DNA of 64,000 nt from Dipylidium caninum (GCA_017562135.1 QEYB01001583.1:1-64000); one strand, 5' to 3'. Counted from the stretch's first letter, positions 42,460 through 52,665 are shown. Numbers and translations are program-made. Notes: a model not told the origin generated them from the letters alone.

Positions 42460-43120
42460 TAAACAGGTCAATCACTGGCCCTGAGGCGGTTTTCTAGCAT
42501 TTTGTCGGCAGCAGACGACAGTAGCTGCTTTCCTCTAGCCTTCGTTCACAGGGTTATTTGTCGTTTTTGGGGTACCTCCGTGAGATGGCCTCATGTAAGG
42601 ACGTCCACTCCCTTGGCGGCGTGGTCTTATTCCCCTACCGTCATTGCTGCAAGTGTCTCCTCCGTGTCAGTGACTTGATCGGTTGGATGGAGCGAAGGCC
42701 ACTGCAAAGAGCGAGCATCAACAGAGTCAACTTTTGTCTTTTAAGACAGCTTATTTAACAGGGTGGAGGGAGGCGGTCACCTGACCACCATGCTTTCGCA
42801 TACTGGACGCACGCTGAGGCAAGATCCCATTCTCTTGCTTCTACTCTCCCCTCGGCAGATGACCTCATGCTGAAGTGCTTGGAGGTGGAGGAGGAGCAGG
42901 TTGACGCCATCGTGTGTCCCTCCTTGTGCCTAACAGGACTGCCGGGGAATAAGGCTTTGAAGTCAGACGATGGTGTCGCAACTGCATGGCAGCATCTTTG
43001 CTCTTCCCTTTGTTCAAAGCAGTGGTGCAGACGAGCCTCTATTCTAGTAATAATTATGGATCTCCGTCGAAATTTGGTAATGACCCTCAACAGCCCCCTT
43101 TAATCTGCGGACAATCCTGA
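42460..43120 (-). repeat. Upstream block U (minus orientation)
   Basis: Same block as 14,210-14,830, continuing slightly further to 'cctgacaatgacggtgtttg', which is the inverse of the 'aacaccgtcattgtcagcat' element at 51,415. No conserved frame. Confidence 0.6.
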
Positions 43121-43129
43121 CAATGACGG

Positions 43130-43750
43130 TGTTTGATGAGGCATTCGCGTTGGCGAAGTTGTTTCAGTTAGATTGATGTCGCAAACAGGAAGGAGGCGGT
43201 CGGCGTATTTGTTCTCAACGTCAATTCCTCTCTGCTGAAACGAAGGAAGGCTGATGAGGAGCATTTTTACCCCGAGATTGGGTACTCCGAGTACGCCAAG
43301 TCTGCCTGCCCGAAGCTTCAGGCTGACGCTCTTTCGCCTTCAATCCTCTGGCATTTGTCCCCTTTCCGCCTGCCACGACCCTATTCAGGCTCAGAATATT
43401 GAGGTGGAGAAATGAAGTCTCCTTGGGTTTTCCGCTGTCCGCAGTCATTCAACCCATCGACTTGCCATCGTTACGGCCCAGTTCAAAGTCTCCTGCCCAC
43501 TGCATTCTCCCCTCGGCCCTTATATTGGTGTCGAGGTGGGCCGAACGCAGCCGATCGTCGGCTTCTCCTTTTCGCACGTCCTCTTACCCGCCCTCGTGAG
43601 AACGACTTTCCAGTGCATTCGTTTTGCAGGCGCCTCACGGGCATCTTTTCCTCTCATCCGAGGAAAGTGCCGCATTCTGCATTGCCGGACGAGTGGTAGG
43701 TTCCGAGAGATGAGGAGAAGGCGGTGCCGCATTGACACGTCGTTTGAAGA
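43130..43750. other. Spacer with a diverged copy of the 33.0 kb frame
   Basis: 43,399-43,599 (plus) has 66 open codons containing 'FPLSAVIQPIDLPSLRP', the distant partner of the frame near 18,450 and 33,020. A frame at 43,412-43,699 overlaps it in another phase. No promoter or domain. The rest has no clear copies. Confidence 0.35.
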
Positions 43751-44044
43751 ATGACAACCACTGGCAGACGCGTTGCTCGAGCTAGTGGAATGACGCCGTC
43801 CGACCTCACCTTTGACAACGAATGTCTTTGCACTTTTTCCTCCGACTGGCCTCCTACGCAAATCTCCCAGTGATGATGAGTTAAAAGTAAGGTGGACGGC
43901 TGTGGACGCCTTCGTCGTAGAAACGTGTCGGTGATTCTTCCCCATCGCCATATTTGTTTGCTGAGTCGAGTTGCGTGTGAGACGAACAAAAGACACTGTT
44001 TCCAAATGCCAGTGGCTGTTGTAGCATGCAAAACCAGCCATCAT
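43520..44044 (-). CDS. Hypothetical frame, 174 codons
   Basis: Contains 'HWHLETVSFVRLTRNSTQQT', then 'TTKASTAVHLTFNSS' and 'AKTFVVKGEVGRRHSTSS', paired with the 31,709-31,377 frame. Overlapping minus-strand frames (43,654-44,031 and 43,881-44,117) are also conserved in part ('EGVHSRPPYF'), so the true frame is uncertain. It has no signal peptide and no promoter module at its head. Confidence 0.25.
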   Translation of the reverse strand: MMAGFACYNSHWHLETVSFVRLTRNSTQQTNMAMGKNHRHVSTTKASTAVHLTFNSSSLGDLRRRPVGGKSAKTFVVKGEVGRRHSTSSSNASASGCHSSNDVSMRHRLLLISRNLPLVRQCRMRHFPRMRGKDAREAPAKRMHWKVVLTRAGKRTCEKEKPTIGCVRPTSTPI

Positions 44045-44287
44045 TGCGTTGTAGCCTCGATGCCATTCTGTCCGTCAGGATGTGAACTGCGGGACTGCGA
44101 AATTGTGCTCGTTCCAATTCGACGTTGAACCTGTGCGCAGATTTGCCTCAGGGGGGGAGACTTCAACCAGCGCTTAAATACTTCAGAACTCCAAGTCCAA
44201 ACGAAGCGGACTAGAAATTGATGCAGCCACAAGACCGATTGAAGACACCCCGGCCATTTCCACTCCCTCTTCTTGAGGGACATCTGA

Positions 44288-44605
44288 ATGCTACGATTCA
44301 CTTCTAATGACAAGCAGTTGGGAACTTTCTTCGTCAAAGCTACAGGCGGCTCAGCAGCGATAAAATCAACACCAGAACTGAGGCAGTGCAGCCCAAGTGA
44401 ATGCCCGCTCATCCTAGCGGCTTCTCTTTGTGCATACTTTGGCGCAGGCCTTCAGTCCTGTCGATTCGAGGGAAAGTGTTCTCTTAATATATGGATGTCA
44501 GCGACAGAGCTCGGACAAGAGCAGATTGCGCTGCTGATGCCTCGACGAGTTGTAGAACTTGTTGGAGATACAAAATATCTACTCGCAGATAAAAGGCACG
44601 TGTGA
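44288..44605 (+). CDS. Hypothetical protein, 105 codons
   Basis: Starts at ATG 44,288 (MLRFTSNDKQLGTFFVKATG) and reads through 'CPLILAASLCAYFGAGLQSC', 'SATELGQEQIALLMPRRVVE' and 'LVGDTKYLLADKRHV' to a stop. The middle is hydrophobic and Cys-containing; the end is alpha-helix-like. Peptide pieces are conserved in the diverged sequence at 31,900-32,180, and the second half, with a stop, is found at 14,850-15,055. It is the most protein-like frame outside the gp50-like family, but I recognise no domain and see no promoter module close by. Confidence 0.35.
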   Translation: MLRFTSNDKQLGTFFVKATGGSAAIKSTPELRQCSPSECPLILAASLCAYFGAGLQSCRFEGKCSLNIWMSATELGQEQIALLMPRRVVELVGDTKYLLADKRHV

Positions 44606-44672
44606 GATTAGAAGAACTTTATCATTCTACACTGCATTACAAAACAGAGAGAATAGCACAACACTTCAATAA

Positions 44673-45270
44673 GTGGTTGAGGAGACCCATGCAGTCATAA
44701 CATCATCGCCTGCTTTCAACACGACAAAGCCAAGCCGTCTTGACAGGCAAAACGAGAGACAAACGGAGCCGTCGACCTCCTCCTCCTCATCTTACTCTTC
44801 CTCCTACCCCTTCAACGTGGGGTGGTCGGCCAAGGGGAGAGGAGAAGCAGGCGGGGAGAAACGTTGGGAGTATGAACTCATCGACAGTCCACGCCTCCTA
44901 CTACGCATTCGCCACCACCCAGCCACCCACTCCTCTGTCTCCACACCGCTTCCACTCAACTCTCCCTCTCGTCTGCAACGATTGCCACACTTGCCGCGAA
45001 TGTTCTTAAGTGCCAAGAGGCTCTGTGTTGAGGCAGAATCTCCCGACACGTCTGCCTGTGTTCGCCAGGACAGCTCGACATGTCCACGTGGGGTCACATT
45101 CAGCGCGACAACTCGCCCTACGCCCGCCCCACTCGACTCAGCACTGTTGGTTGGGCATTTCCTGACTTTCGCTCGCGTGCACAAGTGAATCGTGATGGTT
45201 TCTGCCTGCGTCAGGAGACGCTTTTGACTCCGCCTGTTGTGGCGGTGACGAAAAGACCGCCGCAGCGCCG
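44673..45270 (+). other. Diverged block G
   Basis: 171 open codons (44,673-45,188), related in frame to the 39,976-40,596 frame; see that entry. A 204-codon frame is also open on the minus strand (45,418-44,804), starting about 10 bases inside a promoter-like box at 45,425-45,460, but its first codon is TTG. I leave the strand undecided. Confidence 0.3.
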
Positions 45271-45424
45271 CAGCAACGCCAGGAGTTCTTTTCTCAGTAG
45301 AATGGGAGCATTTAATCCACCACACAATCATACTGGCCATAAGACTTCTTTCAAAATTTGCCTCATTCTCAAGTTTGCACTCTGCCTTGTGATCCACGTA
45401 ATCTCTGGCTGTTTCCAACTAGCC

Positions 45425-45460
45425 AGGTCATGCAAGTGTCCATTAATGAAGACTGTTTTG
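45425..45460 (-). promoter_or_regulatory. Partial promoter module
   Basis: On the minus strand 'cttcattaatggacacttgc' is a good match to the conserved box, but the expected 'GCATAAA' is 'GCATGAC'. It is the inverted counterpart of the module at 30,560 and 62,983. Confidence 0.4.
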
Positions 45461-45739
45461 TGCCCAAAGCCACATCTTTTGCCTCTGGAACTGTGACACT
45501 ATAAATCACCTTGGGGCTGAGTACGGTGCAATAAAATCGCCTCATGTGCTTGAAGGACTGAGCCAGCTTGTTTTAGAGAAAAACCCGTACTGCATTGTGA
45601 CGAATCTCGTGCGGCTGGCGACTCCTTCTCAGTGAGTGAAAGTGACACGGCGGATGCCAATAGTGCTGTTGCTCCTCATTTGCACGGTGTACATGGTGTC
45701 GAGATGGAAGAGTGAATAGACCTTGGAGAGCTGCAAGGG

Positions 45740-46195
45740 AGGAGAGCATCAGACACGACAGGGGATGGCCAAATGAAACATAGAGTGGAGGAGCTACACT
45801 CGTCTACCCAGGTTCCTCGAACTTTGCAAGGGAGTGGTCACAGTAGCGATCGCATCAGTTGACGAAAGCAATCGACAGAGTGAATAATTACTTTCGAATC
45901 GCATTGTTAAGGAATGCAAGCAGAAAGAGCAGTGGAGTTCGCGTCAGTTGAGGAGTCAGTAGACGTAGAGGGTGCAAATGGCATGTGAGCCAGGCTGATT
46001 GTCTCTCGTGTACTGAGCAGTGAGCGGTTTTCAATCGAGGAGACATCTCCGTGAATAAAACTCATCAACTGACATCCACTCACCGCTGACTAGTGAGCTG
46101 CGCTCTCCGCACTCTCAAGCGCCTATTTAAGGCGTCATCGAGGCGTTCTTCTCAAAATCCCATCAAGGAGGCGCTGCAAGCGACACTCGGTGAAC
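45740..46195 (+). promoter_or_regulatory. Block K with TATTTAAGGCG box
   Basis: Cleanest block K on the plus strand: 'gcgcctatttaaggcg' at 46,120-46,135 and 'aaggaggcgctgcaagcgac' downstream. At 46,190 the sequence leaves the block and joins 'aaaatttaaacagctgatgg', an inverted relative of the HWAVF-locus upstream region, so nothing recognisable is placed under the putative promoter. Confidence 0.4.
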
Positions 46196-46199
46196 AAAA

Positions 46200-46560
46200 T
46201 TTAAACAGCTGATGGGTGCTTAGATTATGCGGAAAAGGGAGGGTGCGACATCCCGCAATATCGCCGGACGAATTGGCAAAGGCGGTAAAGGTGAAACTCG
46301 TCCACGAAGTCCTTGCCAGCCGTACGGTGACTCTTCTGAATGGGTGAATATATCGAAGAGATTGTAATACTACTTGCCCAAGTAGGATTCCATGAGCATA
46401 AATCGCCACTTGTTGAAGTAGGGCGAAGGTTGCCGCTCAGTTGCAGGTGAGTGTGTGGGAGGGAGGAGATGGAGTGTTTAGCGGAGCGAAGTTGAGGGTT
46501 GGGAAATAGACGCGATCTCTCTCTTGACAAGTGCGTCTGTCAATAGCCTCTGCAACCAAC
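46200..46560 (-). repeat. Inverted piece of the HWAVF-locus upstream region
   Basis: The minus-strand frames read 'DIAGCRTLPFPHNLSTHQLF', exactly as in the plus-strand frame at 48,270-48,330, and share the sequence with 34,310-34,490. The peptide identity over a region where the DNA is also nearly identical says little about coding. Confidence 0.5.
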
Positions 46561-46769
46561 CAACCGTTACTAAAACGATTTCAGTCAACGGTCAGACATA
46601 ATTTTAAATCAGCTGTACGAGATAAGCGCTTATGGATCACATTTCCTTCACGTGTAAGAGTTTATTTACAGCATATTCTCTATATTCACCACCGCGAAAC
46701 AAACATCAGGCAGCTGTCAAACCTTAATTTTTCACTCCTCACTGAGAAATAAATGACGACTGTCTGATG

Positions 46770-46815
46770 TCGCCTGGCCTGACCTGATCCGACCTGATCT
46801 GATCTGACCAGATCT
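46770..46815 (+). repeat. Short tandem GATCTGACC-type repeat
   Basis: 'cctgacctgatccgacctga' followed by 'tctgatctgaccagatctga': imperfect 10-base repeats with internal dyad symmetry (AGATCT/TGATC). The inverse of the simpler 'cctcagatcaggtcagacag' at 7,879 and 22,882, so it arose by local expansion of that motif. Confidence 0.7.
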
Positions 46816-46819
46816 GAGG

Positions 46820-47680
46820 ATTGGGAAATGGAGTGTGGCCCTGCAGCAAGTGTGATAATATGGCAAATGAAGAGTCAGACAACCAAATGTCTCAAAGGTA
46901 ACCATATGAACTGTGTGTTTTTCTCATCTCGTATGGAGGTAAATCGAGGTGTGCCGCATTTTCTTAACTCTAAACTGATCAAACACATTTAAGTTGCCAC
47001 CCAGTTCCACGACAATTTCCAGACTACCTTCCAACCGACTGTCAGCTCCTCAACCGATGTTCACGGCAGGACACAAGCATTGGTCGAGTTGGAGAATACT
47101 TTTTTCTTTGCCTCTCTTCGCCTTTCATCACCCTTGCTTTGGCCAACGAGGTGTGAAATGGCCACAGTTGCCCTTTGATGCCTCACGTCTACTCCGACGT
47201 GACACCCTTCGATGCTACTACACTTCAGCCTTCTCTTACTTGTTTGGAGAGATATTTTCGACCTACCAGTGCATGACTTCTCCTTCTGTCCCAATTTTAG
47301 AAGAGATGTATGACGAGCGAGTTGGAAACTCATCGGTTGCCACAAAGGGCATTATGGTCCCGGTCTGTGAGCCGACTCAACCGACCAGGCCACGAGAGTT
47401 GTCGTCGCCGTGACCAGTTTGTCTCGCGCGAAACACCACCTCACGTATCCAGCCACCACGGCTGCCAACATTGGCGCTTGCAGGGAAAGTGCCACCTGCG
47501 GTGCTTCGCGGTAGGTGCGTGCTCCTCTCGAGGGATGTGCAGTTGGTTACTTCATGTCACACGTCGTTTTGATGGATCACACGCTTGAACCAGACGGACG
47601 GACGTGGGTTGGCCCTTCTGCCAGAACAGTATTCAGCACGGAATTTCGATTTCGACTGTCTGCTCTTCTGTCTCGCCGTG
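46820..47680 (-). repeat. Diverged inverted block D
   Basis: Matches 7,100-7,880 in reverse. The plus strand carries a 139-codon frame (46,994-47,413) and a 92-codon frame (47,310-47,588), but neither is open in the other copies. Similarity is lower than between the direct copies, so this inversion is older than the 15-kb duplications. Confidence 0.5.
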
Positions 47681-47684
47681 TAAG

Positions 47685-47790
47685 TGTCTGTATGTGCGTG
47701 TGTCTGTGTATTCATATGTTTGAGTGCGTGTGTGTCTGTGTGCGCCTCTGTCTGTGTGTGCGTGAGGTGAGCGTGCATGTGCTCGTCACT
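47685..47790 (+). repeat. TG-rich microsatellite (inverted CA array)
   Basis: 'gtgtctgtatgtgcgtgtgt' and onward; the inverse of the CA arrays, and attached to block D in the same relative position as at 6,851-7,090. Confidence 0.85.
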
Positions 47791-48138
47791 GCTGGAATGA
47801 CAACTACGTCAACGCGCATTTCACTAGACTCCTTTACAAGAATGGAGCTGGCGGAGTGGTGATTGTGGATGATGAGTCGAGGAAGAAATGGCAATTAAAC
47901 CAGTTTGCTTGCTGCTGTGTCTGTGTATGCGGTAGCAAGTGGAGAGGCATCTCTTCACCTACCGGGTTGGTGGGCGGTAAATGAGATCTGGCGACCACTT
48001 ACCTGACGAAAGGGGACTTTGCTCTGACAGACTGCCTCAAACCAATTCATCACTGAATGATAAGCCTCACATTACGCTCACATTGCAAGTTACGCTCTGC
48101 TCGTAAATCGCTCATGCATTGCTCACCTCATTCATCGA

Positions 48139-48615
48139 ATGCGCTCACCTGCAACCGAGCAGCGGACTCCGCGCTATTTAAACAAGCCACCATTAATACT
48201 CACCGCTTCCTACTTTGGCAAATATGGCAACAATCTCTTCGATACATTCGCCACCTCTGTCAATTCGTTTGGCGATATTGCGGGATGTCGCACCCTCCCT
48301 TTTCCGCATAATCTAAGCACTCATCAGCTGTTTAAATGTTGTTCAAATGAAAATTGTAATAAAAATGAATGGTGCGGATCAATCCTTCCTGACCCATTGA
48401 ATGAACTCGAGATTTGCAATTATAATCACTGGGCCGTATTTATAATGGCATCGGACGGCAGCGTTAAACAGTGGGCTGGAGAGAGTGAGCACCGTGGTCC
48501 AATCGAATTGCAGCATGACACTTCACATCTCAAATTCATTGGTGGCTTTTCAAATGTCAATTTCTCTACTTGTCATAATTTTGAGCACGAATTATATGAC
48601 AATGCGTCTATTTGA
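48139..48615 (+). CDS. Hypothetical 158-codon frame, possible LRAT-like fragment
   Basis: The longest open version of a locus present in five degraded copies. It reads 'ILTASYFGKYGNNLFDTFAT', 'CCSNENCNKNEWCGSILPDP', then 'ICNYNHWAVFIMASDGSVKQ', 'WAGESEHRGPIELQHD' and 'NVNFSTCHNFEHELYDNASI'. The 'NHWAVFI...DGSVKQW' pattern resembles the His-Trp-Ala strand of LRAT/H-rev107-like acyltransferases (NlpC/P60 superfamily), where that His is catalytic. The second expected His and the NCEHF cysteine motif are not evident, so at best it is a partial or dead domain. No promoter module is next to it; an exon boundary near 48,340 is possible. The family call is inference. Confidence 0.35.
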   Translation: MRSPATEQRTPRYLNKPPLILTASYFGKYGNNLFDTFATSVNSFGDIAGCRTLPFPHNLSTHQLFKCCSNENCNKNEWCGSILPDPLNELEICNYNHWAVFIMASDGSVKQWAGESEHRGPIELQHDTSHLKFIGGFSNVNFSTCHNFEHELYDNASI

Positions 48616-48699
48616 TTGCCCTAGGATAAGGGAAGAGGATCCTGCCGCGATGTGGCTCATGGGAGCGAGTGACACCGAAGACGCTGTCGTTTAAACCAG

Positions 48700-49480
48700 C
48701 TATCAATCATGTTTACACACTGCGTTAACGGTAGGGTGCCAATACCGATGCTTCTTCGTCTAATCCGGGTCTGTTCAGGGTTGAAGTTAACAACCTCTTT
48801 TCGGTCTAACGGAGATAAATTAGAGGTGACAAATTAGATATTCGTGGTTAGCATATCTCTGGCGTTATGAAACAAGTGTCATCCGCCAACCAAACTGTGC
48901 ACGTCAACCAAACTCTATGCGTTGTGCTTCCATCCGGGCCATGTCTAACCACCTACTGCAGAATCTGTGCATGTTATCGTAGACGAAGGACTCGACTTAT
49001 TTACCGATGCTCGTACAGTTGCAAATTTACGTCCAGCGGCTACTACTGGCAACCCTGTGAGCTGAGGCCGGATATATGGACTTTTGAGCCAAATTCACAT
49101 CATCTGTGTCTTGTGGCGTTTGAAATTTACTGATTTTCGAGTCCACCGTTCAGACCTCCGAACTAGGAAGTGGAGGTGGAGGAGGAGGAAGAGGAGGAAA
49201 AGAAGTCACATTTTTTCGTCCAGTCATCCATCCCCATTGTGGTCGCATTTGTGACGGCTTGTTGTGGTGCAGTGAGACGCCTTCACGGCCTCTTCACATC
49301 TCCCACTTACGCTTCAACTCAGCAATGCAGTGAGGGAGTTGACGAATGATGTCCATGCGTATTGCTTTCTCTCGGCCAACTCTGTCTCAGCGTCGTCAGT
49401 AGGTCCTCAAAGTGGACATACTGGCAGGTGGTTGGGTGGTGGCTCGGGTGGGTGTTTGAGTGATTAGGACGGTGGGCTCT
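48700..49480. other. Unshared spacer with purine-rich run
   Basis: No second copy seen. 49,168-49,205 is a (GGA)n/(GAA)n purine-rich run. An 88-codon frame at 48,867-49,133 (plus) has ten Cys but no promoter or conservation. Confidence 0.4.
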
Positions 49481-49483
49481 ACT

Positions 49484-49945
49484 GCATGATATAAATTCAC
49501 CAAGTTCTCCACAATAGCAGCAATCAGCAGTCTCAGCTTCCGCGACCTCTCACTTGCTTTCACCGACACATGAATGTGTTTTGCAACGCTTCTCCTTACA
49601 CCCGTGCACGCAACGCCTCAGGTCTCCGCCTCTCTGCCTCTCCGCCTTCCTTCTTCATTTCTTCACTTTAGCCAGCAATCCGTGCAGACCTCAATCCGAG
49701 GCGCCAACTTGGCAGACACGAAGAGAATGCCCGCTGTTAAAGGCGAACTGCGTGGCGATGGGTTTTTCCTATCAACGGGGACAGCAGAGAAGGGCAAATT
49801 GTGTCGAGAAGGGGTTCGTCTTTCAAAGGGGACAACAGAGTGATATGGCCATGAGAAAAATCACCTCTCTGCTTCGAAAGTGTCAAAGAGGAACGCCGCC
49901 CCCCATGTCTCCATGTGGCTCGCCGTCTTTCCGACAGGCATCTCA
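49484..49945 (+). CDS. Possible small gene with TATA box and strong splice acceptor
   Basis: 'tgcatgatataaattcac' (49,482-49,499) is a good TATA box. Twenty-five to 35 bases later a cluster of 'cagcaatcagcagtctcagc' would be the start region, with ATGs at 49,570 and 49,574. From 49,574 a frame of 89 codons runs MCFATLLLTPVHATPQVSAS and on; alternatively, a polypyrimidine tract ending 'tcttcactttag' (near 49,672) is an excellent acceptor for an exon starting 'ccagcaatccgtgcagacct'. A 50-base tandem repeat ('caacggggacagcagag' and 'caaaggggacaacagag', 49,776-49,840) lies inside. Product unknown. Confidence 0.35.
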
Positions 49946-49999
49946 GTAGTCCAATCATTTCGCAGACACCACCAACCTGAGGAAATATGTGACCGCAGC

Positions 50000-50310
50000 G
50001 TCGAATACAGGGCCTCTCCTCTCCTCTCCTCTTCCCTGTTCTCATTTCATCTCTTTTTGACTCACCCTTTTGGCCAAGGTGAATTGAGTTTGAAGTGCCA
50101 AAGCGACGGTGGACTGGACACAGCCTCATCCATCAACCACGAATGAAGAATTCTTCTTCGACTTCTGTGCCAAATAGTGCTTCTCGGTCACTTCGCTGCG
50201 AATGAAGGTGACACGGGAGATGGTTGTTGCCGACGCGCCGAGGTGTTTTGCAGTTCTTTACGCCTTCCAAGTGTCCATTAACGAAGACTGTTTTCTGTTC
50301 AAGGCCACAA
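50000..50310 (-). promoter_or_regulatory. Inverted relative of 63,000-63,300, with promoter box
   Basis: On the minus strand it contains 'cttcgttaatggacacttgg' then 'gcgtaaagaa' (50,300-50,255), where the 30.6 and 63.0 kb copies have 'gcataaag'; a single change removes the TATA-like core. It continues into a short group B exon 3 piece ('cgtgtcaccttcattcgcag', near 50,220-50,200), the same promoter-exon 3 fusion as elsewhere. Confidence 0.5.
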
Positions 50311-50349
50311 CTCCCGCCTTGGAAACTGAACTGAACTCAAACTGAAGGT

Positions 50350-50880
50350 GATCGCTAGGCAGTCGAGGCGGAGCGGGACATAATGAAATCGCGTCATGTG
50401 TTTGGAAATCTGAGGCAAAATGTTATCTTCGAGACACCAACTCCGTGCCGTCGAGTCTCGACTGACTAGCGACGGAAATTAACATCTACACCAATTGGTT
50501 CAGCAGAACTTACTTCTATCCACTGGAACCTACAAACAAACGCGACATTCACCCAAGGCATAGAACGAAACAAGGCGAAACCTCATGAAACTACTTCAGT
50601 GTCCTCGACAACATTTCAACTGCCTTCGAGGCTTTGCTTGACCCACCAAGTGTTGAACTGTGCCGCTTTGAAGAGGATGCGGGAAGACATTTGCCTGCCT
50701 TCCTGCCTGCCACTAACATGCTTCCAGGTGGTCAGGTTGGTCAACCTGCAGGCCACTTGGCTCTCCTTGACAGGTTTCTGTCGAAAAGAACCTCGACGCC
50801 CACTGTACACATTCCCGCTACACCTCTGTCCACTCGGATTCTACTCTCCTCCACAAAAGTCCACCACCAACGATACTATG
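50350..50880 (-). repeat. Diverged blocks H and F
   Basis: Inverse of 29,940-30,480 and 62,370-62,910. It includes 'aaccaattggtgtagatgtt' (minus) and the flank with 'cctgcaggccacttggctct'. Frames of up to 107 codons are not conserved. Confidence 0.6.
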
Positions 50881-51262
50881 TCTGCCCAGCCGCACCCATC
50901 CACTGCCTTTCAGTTAAGATGAAGAAGAAGGAAAAGTAGAACAGGAAGAGGGGATGGGATGAGGGACGTAAACTTCTCTGTTCTCTGTTCGAGGCTGTAT
51001 TTATTTTTGTTGTGGCAACAGGGTGAAACGGAGGAGATGGGCACGAATGCCACTTTCCACCACAGCACTCAAATCTTCCACTGATGTCTGAAGAATCCTC
51101 CAGCGTTTGGCCATAACCTCGGTTTGAAGGTGTCTTCAACTGGTAGATTCGCAGCAACGTCGTTTTACCGCAGCTTCACGTCGACGAGGATGCCGAGGTT
51201 GGCGATGACGAAGGCTTTCTTCTCTGAGTGCCTTCCTTTAAGTCTTGAGGAGAGTAAAAGAA
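50876..51262 (-). pseudogene. Exon 3 and tail of a third gp50-like type
   Basis: On the minus strand 'KKAFVIANLGILVDVKL' (51,220-51,175) is a good exon 3 start. A stop follows, and a frame restarting at 51,157 ('MLRIYQLKTPSNRGYGQTLE') carries the rest to 'HPVATTKINTAS' and a Phe-rich end 'PLFLFYFSFFFI'. One base separates the two frames. The Phe/Leu-rich end may be what is left of the hydrophobic C-terminus. Exons 1 and 2 are missing; block U of the next gene starts at 51,300. Confidence 0.5.
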
Positions 51263-51299
51263 TTTCCTAGTTAGAGACAATGAAAGGCGAGGCGCGGCA

Positions 51300-51850
51300 T
51301 AAAAAGTGGAGAGGATGGAGTGAGGTTTGATGGCTTCATGTAAGGTCGTCCACTCACATGGCGGCGTAGTCTTACCTCCCAAATTTCGTATCTTTAGCCG
51401 TTTTGCAAACACAAACACCGTCATTGTCAGCATTGTCGGCAGATTAACGGGGGCTGTTGAGGGTCAGTACCAAATTTCGAAGGAGATCCACAGTTATTAC
51501 TGGCATAGAGGCTCGTCTGCACCACTGACTTGAACAAAGGGAAGAGCAGAGACGCTGCCATGCAGTTTCAACATCATCGTCTGCCTTCAAATCTTTATTC
51601 GCCGGCAGTCTTGGGAGGCAAATGGAGGAACACACGACGGCGTTAACTGCTTCTCCTCCCTCCAGCACTTCAGCATGATGTCATCGGCAGAGGGGAGTGT
51701 AGAAGCAAGAGAATGGATTCCTACCACAGCGTGCGTCCAGCACACGAAAGCATGCTAGTCAGGTGACCGCCTCCCTCCATCATGTTAAATAAGCTGTCTT
51801 AAAAGACAACAGTTGACTCTGTTGACGCGCGCTTTGCAGTGGCCTTCGAT
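51300..51850 (+). repeat. Upstream block U
   Basis: Cleaner copy of 640-1,195, here with 'caaacaccgtcattgtcagc' at 51,413-51,432. It leads into a group A copy without exon 1. Confidence 0.6.
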
Positions 51851-52665
51851 CCATCCAGCCGATGAAGTTACAGTAAAAGTCCCTTTCTCCGTTTCTGGCA
51901 ATCGCCACCCACCCCCGCGCTCCGCCCGCCAGCCATCGCCCACCACAGACCCCTCCGTCTAAATCACTTTCTTTCCAGCGGGCCGCTGTCCGTTTCGCAC
52001 CTACGACATCGTGGCGATCACCGAGAACATCGCCCACCTCGTCGAAATTGGCTATAAGGCGTTGTCCATCATTTGGCCTTACTTCAACGAAGTGTGGCGA
52101 GGCGACGATACCATCGTCTCGTGGACTTCCATTTGTCATGAGATGTCGCCGTCAGAAATGGAATTCCAATGCTCCGTCGAGGGATAAAAATTTGAGCTTC
52201 ACACGCAGTTACTCCGTTTCGGTCCCCCTCAGTAGGTTACTCTACCCTCCCCACTTGCATGCCTCGCCCTGCTTCGCTTCGCATCGTGTCGCCTCTAACC
52301 AGAGCCTTCTTCTGCATCCCCGCAAGAGTTAAGGGAAGGCACACGGAGAAGAACGCCTTCGTTATCGCCACTCTCAGCATCCTCGTCGGCGCGAAGGTGT
52401 AGCACAACGACGTCTTCCGCATCAACCGTGTGAAGCAGTTTTCACGCCGAGGTGAAGTCCAAACACGTGACGATTCTTCGGGACAGCGATGAATTGTGTG
52501 CAGTGGTGGAGAAGTGGCATACGTGCCTACCTTCTCCGTTTCGCCTGTTATCACGACAAAAATATATACATTTTTGGATGAAGGCCATAGACAAACGCGT
52601 GTGGCGTGTGTACGCTCCTCCTTTCCATGTTCTTCTACTGCCTCTCCTGTGTTCCTAACTAGCAG
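51850..52665 (+). pseudogene. Group A gp50-like copy lacking exon 1
   Basis: Exon 2 (51,979-52,221) starts after CTTTCCAG and reads 'RCPFRTYDIVAITENIAHLV', 'GYKALSIIWPYFNEVWRGDD' and 'MEFQCSVEG', but then hits TAA because GGACGAAAT has become GGATAAAAAT. Exon 3 starts at 52,329 and has an in-frame TAG where others read VQHND ('aaggtgtagcacaac', near 52,395). Exon 1 and the promoter are deleted at the same junction as at 1,200. The degraded copy at 1.2-2.0 kb derives from the same ancestor. Confidence 0.75.

Noticed and set aside
44804..45418. 204-codon minus-strand gene under the promoter-like box at 45,425
   Set aside because: The first codon is TTG, the TATA-like core is missing, and the peptide is not open in the related block G copies.
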